A DNA stretch of 64,000 nt, from the NCBI RefSeq assembly GCF_017592545.1, contig NZ_JAGFOA010000001.1:62001-126000 (forward strand), read 5' to 3'. Below are positions 63,821 to 64,000 of the stretch, one piece after another. The translations under genes were made by a program, and so were the position numbers. Source of the stretch: Microbacterium stercoris (GTDB lineage Bacteria; Actinomycetota; Actinomycetes; Actinomycetales; Microbacteriaceae). Numbering within the stretch: position 1 is the stretch's first letter; each line of letters begins with the position of its first letter. A model generated the notes under the pieces. That model was not told the origin of the DNA. It worked only from the letters and a program-made list of their open reading frames with translations, and made no database searches.

Positions 63821-64000
63821 GACACGCGGATTCAAGATCCTCCGGGCGTTCGGCCTCACCTTCCTGTCGCTGATCGTCATCGTGCCGCTGTATGTGATCC
63901 TGACCACCTCGGTGAAGCCGCTGAAGGACGTGCGCGGCCTGTTCCAGTGGTGGCCGAGCGAGTTCACGATCGCGCCGTACTTCGACATCTGGCGCACCGT
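63813..64000 (+). CDS. Sugar ABC importer permease, MalG type, partial
   Basis: The first 62 codons are present and the gene runs off the right edge. I read it directly: MIETRGFKILRAFGLTFLSL, a membrane helix ending in VPLYVILTTSVKP, then RGLFQWWPSEFTIAPYF, the typical N-terminal part of a MalG permease. It overlaps the MalF-type gene by eight bases. Confidence 0.92.
   Translation, partial: MIETRGFKILRAFGLTFLSLIVIVPLYVILTTSVKPLKDVRGLFQWWPSEFTIAPYFDIWRT

Overview
The window is high-GC actinobacterial chromosome. Gene content and order (rsmG-jag-yidC-yidD-rnpA-rpmH | dnaA-dnaN-recF-DUF721-gyrB-gyrA-DUF3566-tRNA-Ile-tRNA-Ala, the class E sortase / PASTA-kinase cluster, NucS, mycothiol-type ArsC) fit the Microbacteriaceae and most resemble Microbacterium. 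This assignment rests on gene order and protein character; no database was searched.

Regions: (a) 1-13.7 kb is the replication-origin core. A leftward ribosome/membrane-insertion operon diverges from rightward dnaA, dnaN, recF, DUF721, gyrB and gyrA, with oriC at about 4.6-5.1 kb. (b) 13.7-19.6 kb is an arsenic island: an aquaporin, an ArsR, an ArsO-type flavoprotein, an ArsN-type acetyltransferase, an ArsR-ArsC fusion, a stand-alone ArsC and an MFS protein. Three copies of one operator lie at the aquaporin, fusion and arsC starts. (c) 19.6-28.1 kb is mixed accessory and core material: CsbD-like protein, DHA2 drug exporter with its TetR, a lower-GC patch, Nudix, aroQ, a PAS-PAS-GGDEF cyclase, YbaK, cyclophilin and rhomboid. 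(d) 27.9-38.3 kb is the cell-division and peptidoglycan signalling cluster: crgA, sortase, pknB, pknA, pbpA, rodA, pstP, fhaB, fhaA.

(e) 38.4-51.3 kb holds tRNA-Leu and then a sialic-acid utilisation locus: a divergent GntR/FCD repressor and an eleven-gene rightward run, mostly with overlapping stops and starts. The run encodes an oligopeptide-family ABC importer (one gene is a permease-ATPase fusion), NanA, NanK, NanE, NagB, a DUF4862 protein, NagA and an HSL-type esterase. (f) 51.3-52 kb carries a probable 6C small RNA and a cold-shock gene. (g) 52-58 kb is a leftward run (helical membrane-anchored protein, HAD phosphatase, NucS, MFS, HAD-IIA) facing a short-chain dehydrogenase. (h) 58-64 kb is a ROK repressor diverging from a sugar locus (TIM-barrel isomerase, Gfo/Idh/MocA dehydrogenase, MalEFG-type importer) cut by the window end.

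Points that deserve attention: the ArsR-ArsC fusion with its three-site regulon and no efflux pump beside it, the DUF4862 and esterase genes inside the nan operon, the 6C-like RNA, and a dispersed GC-rich inverted repeat that has apparently been built into the 3' end of recF. I see no CRISPR array, prophage, insertion sequence or rRNA operon.
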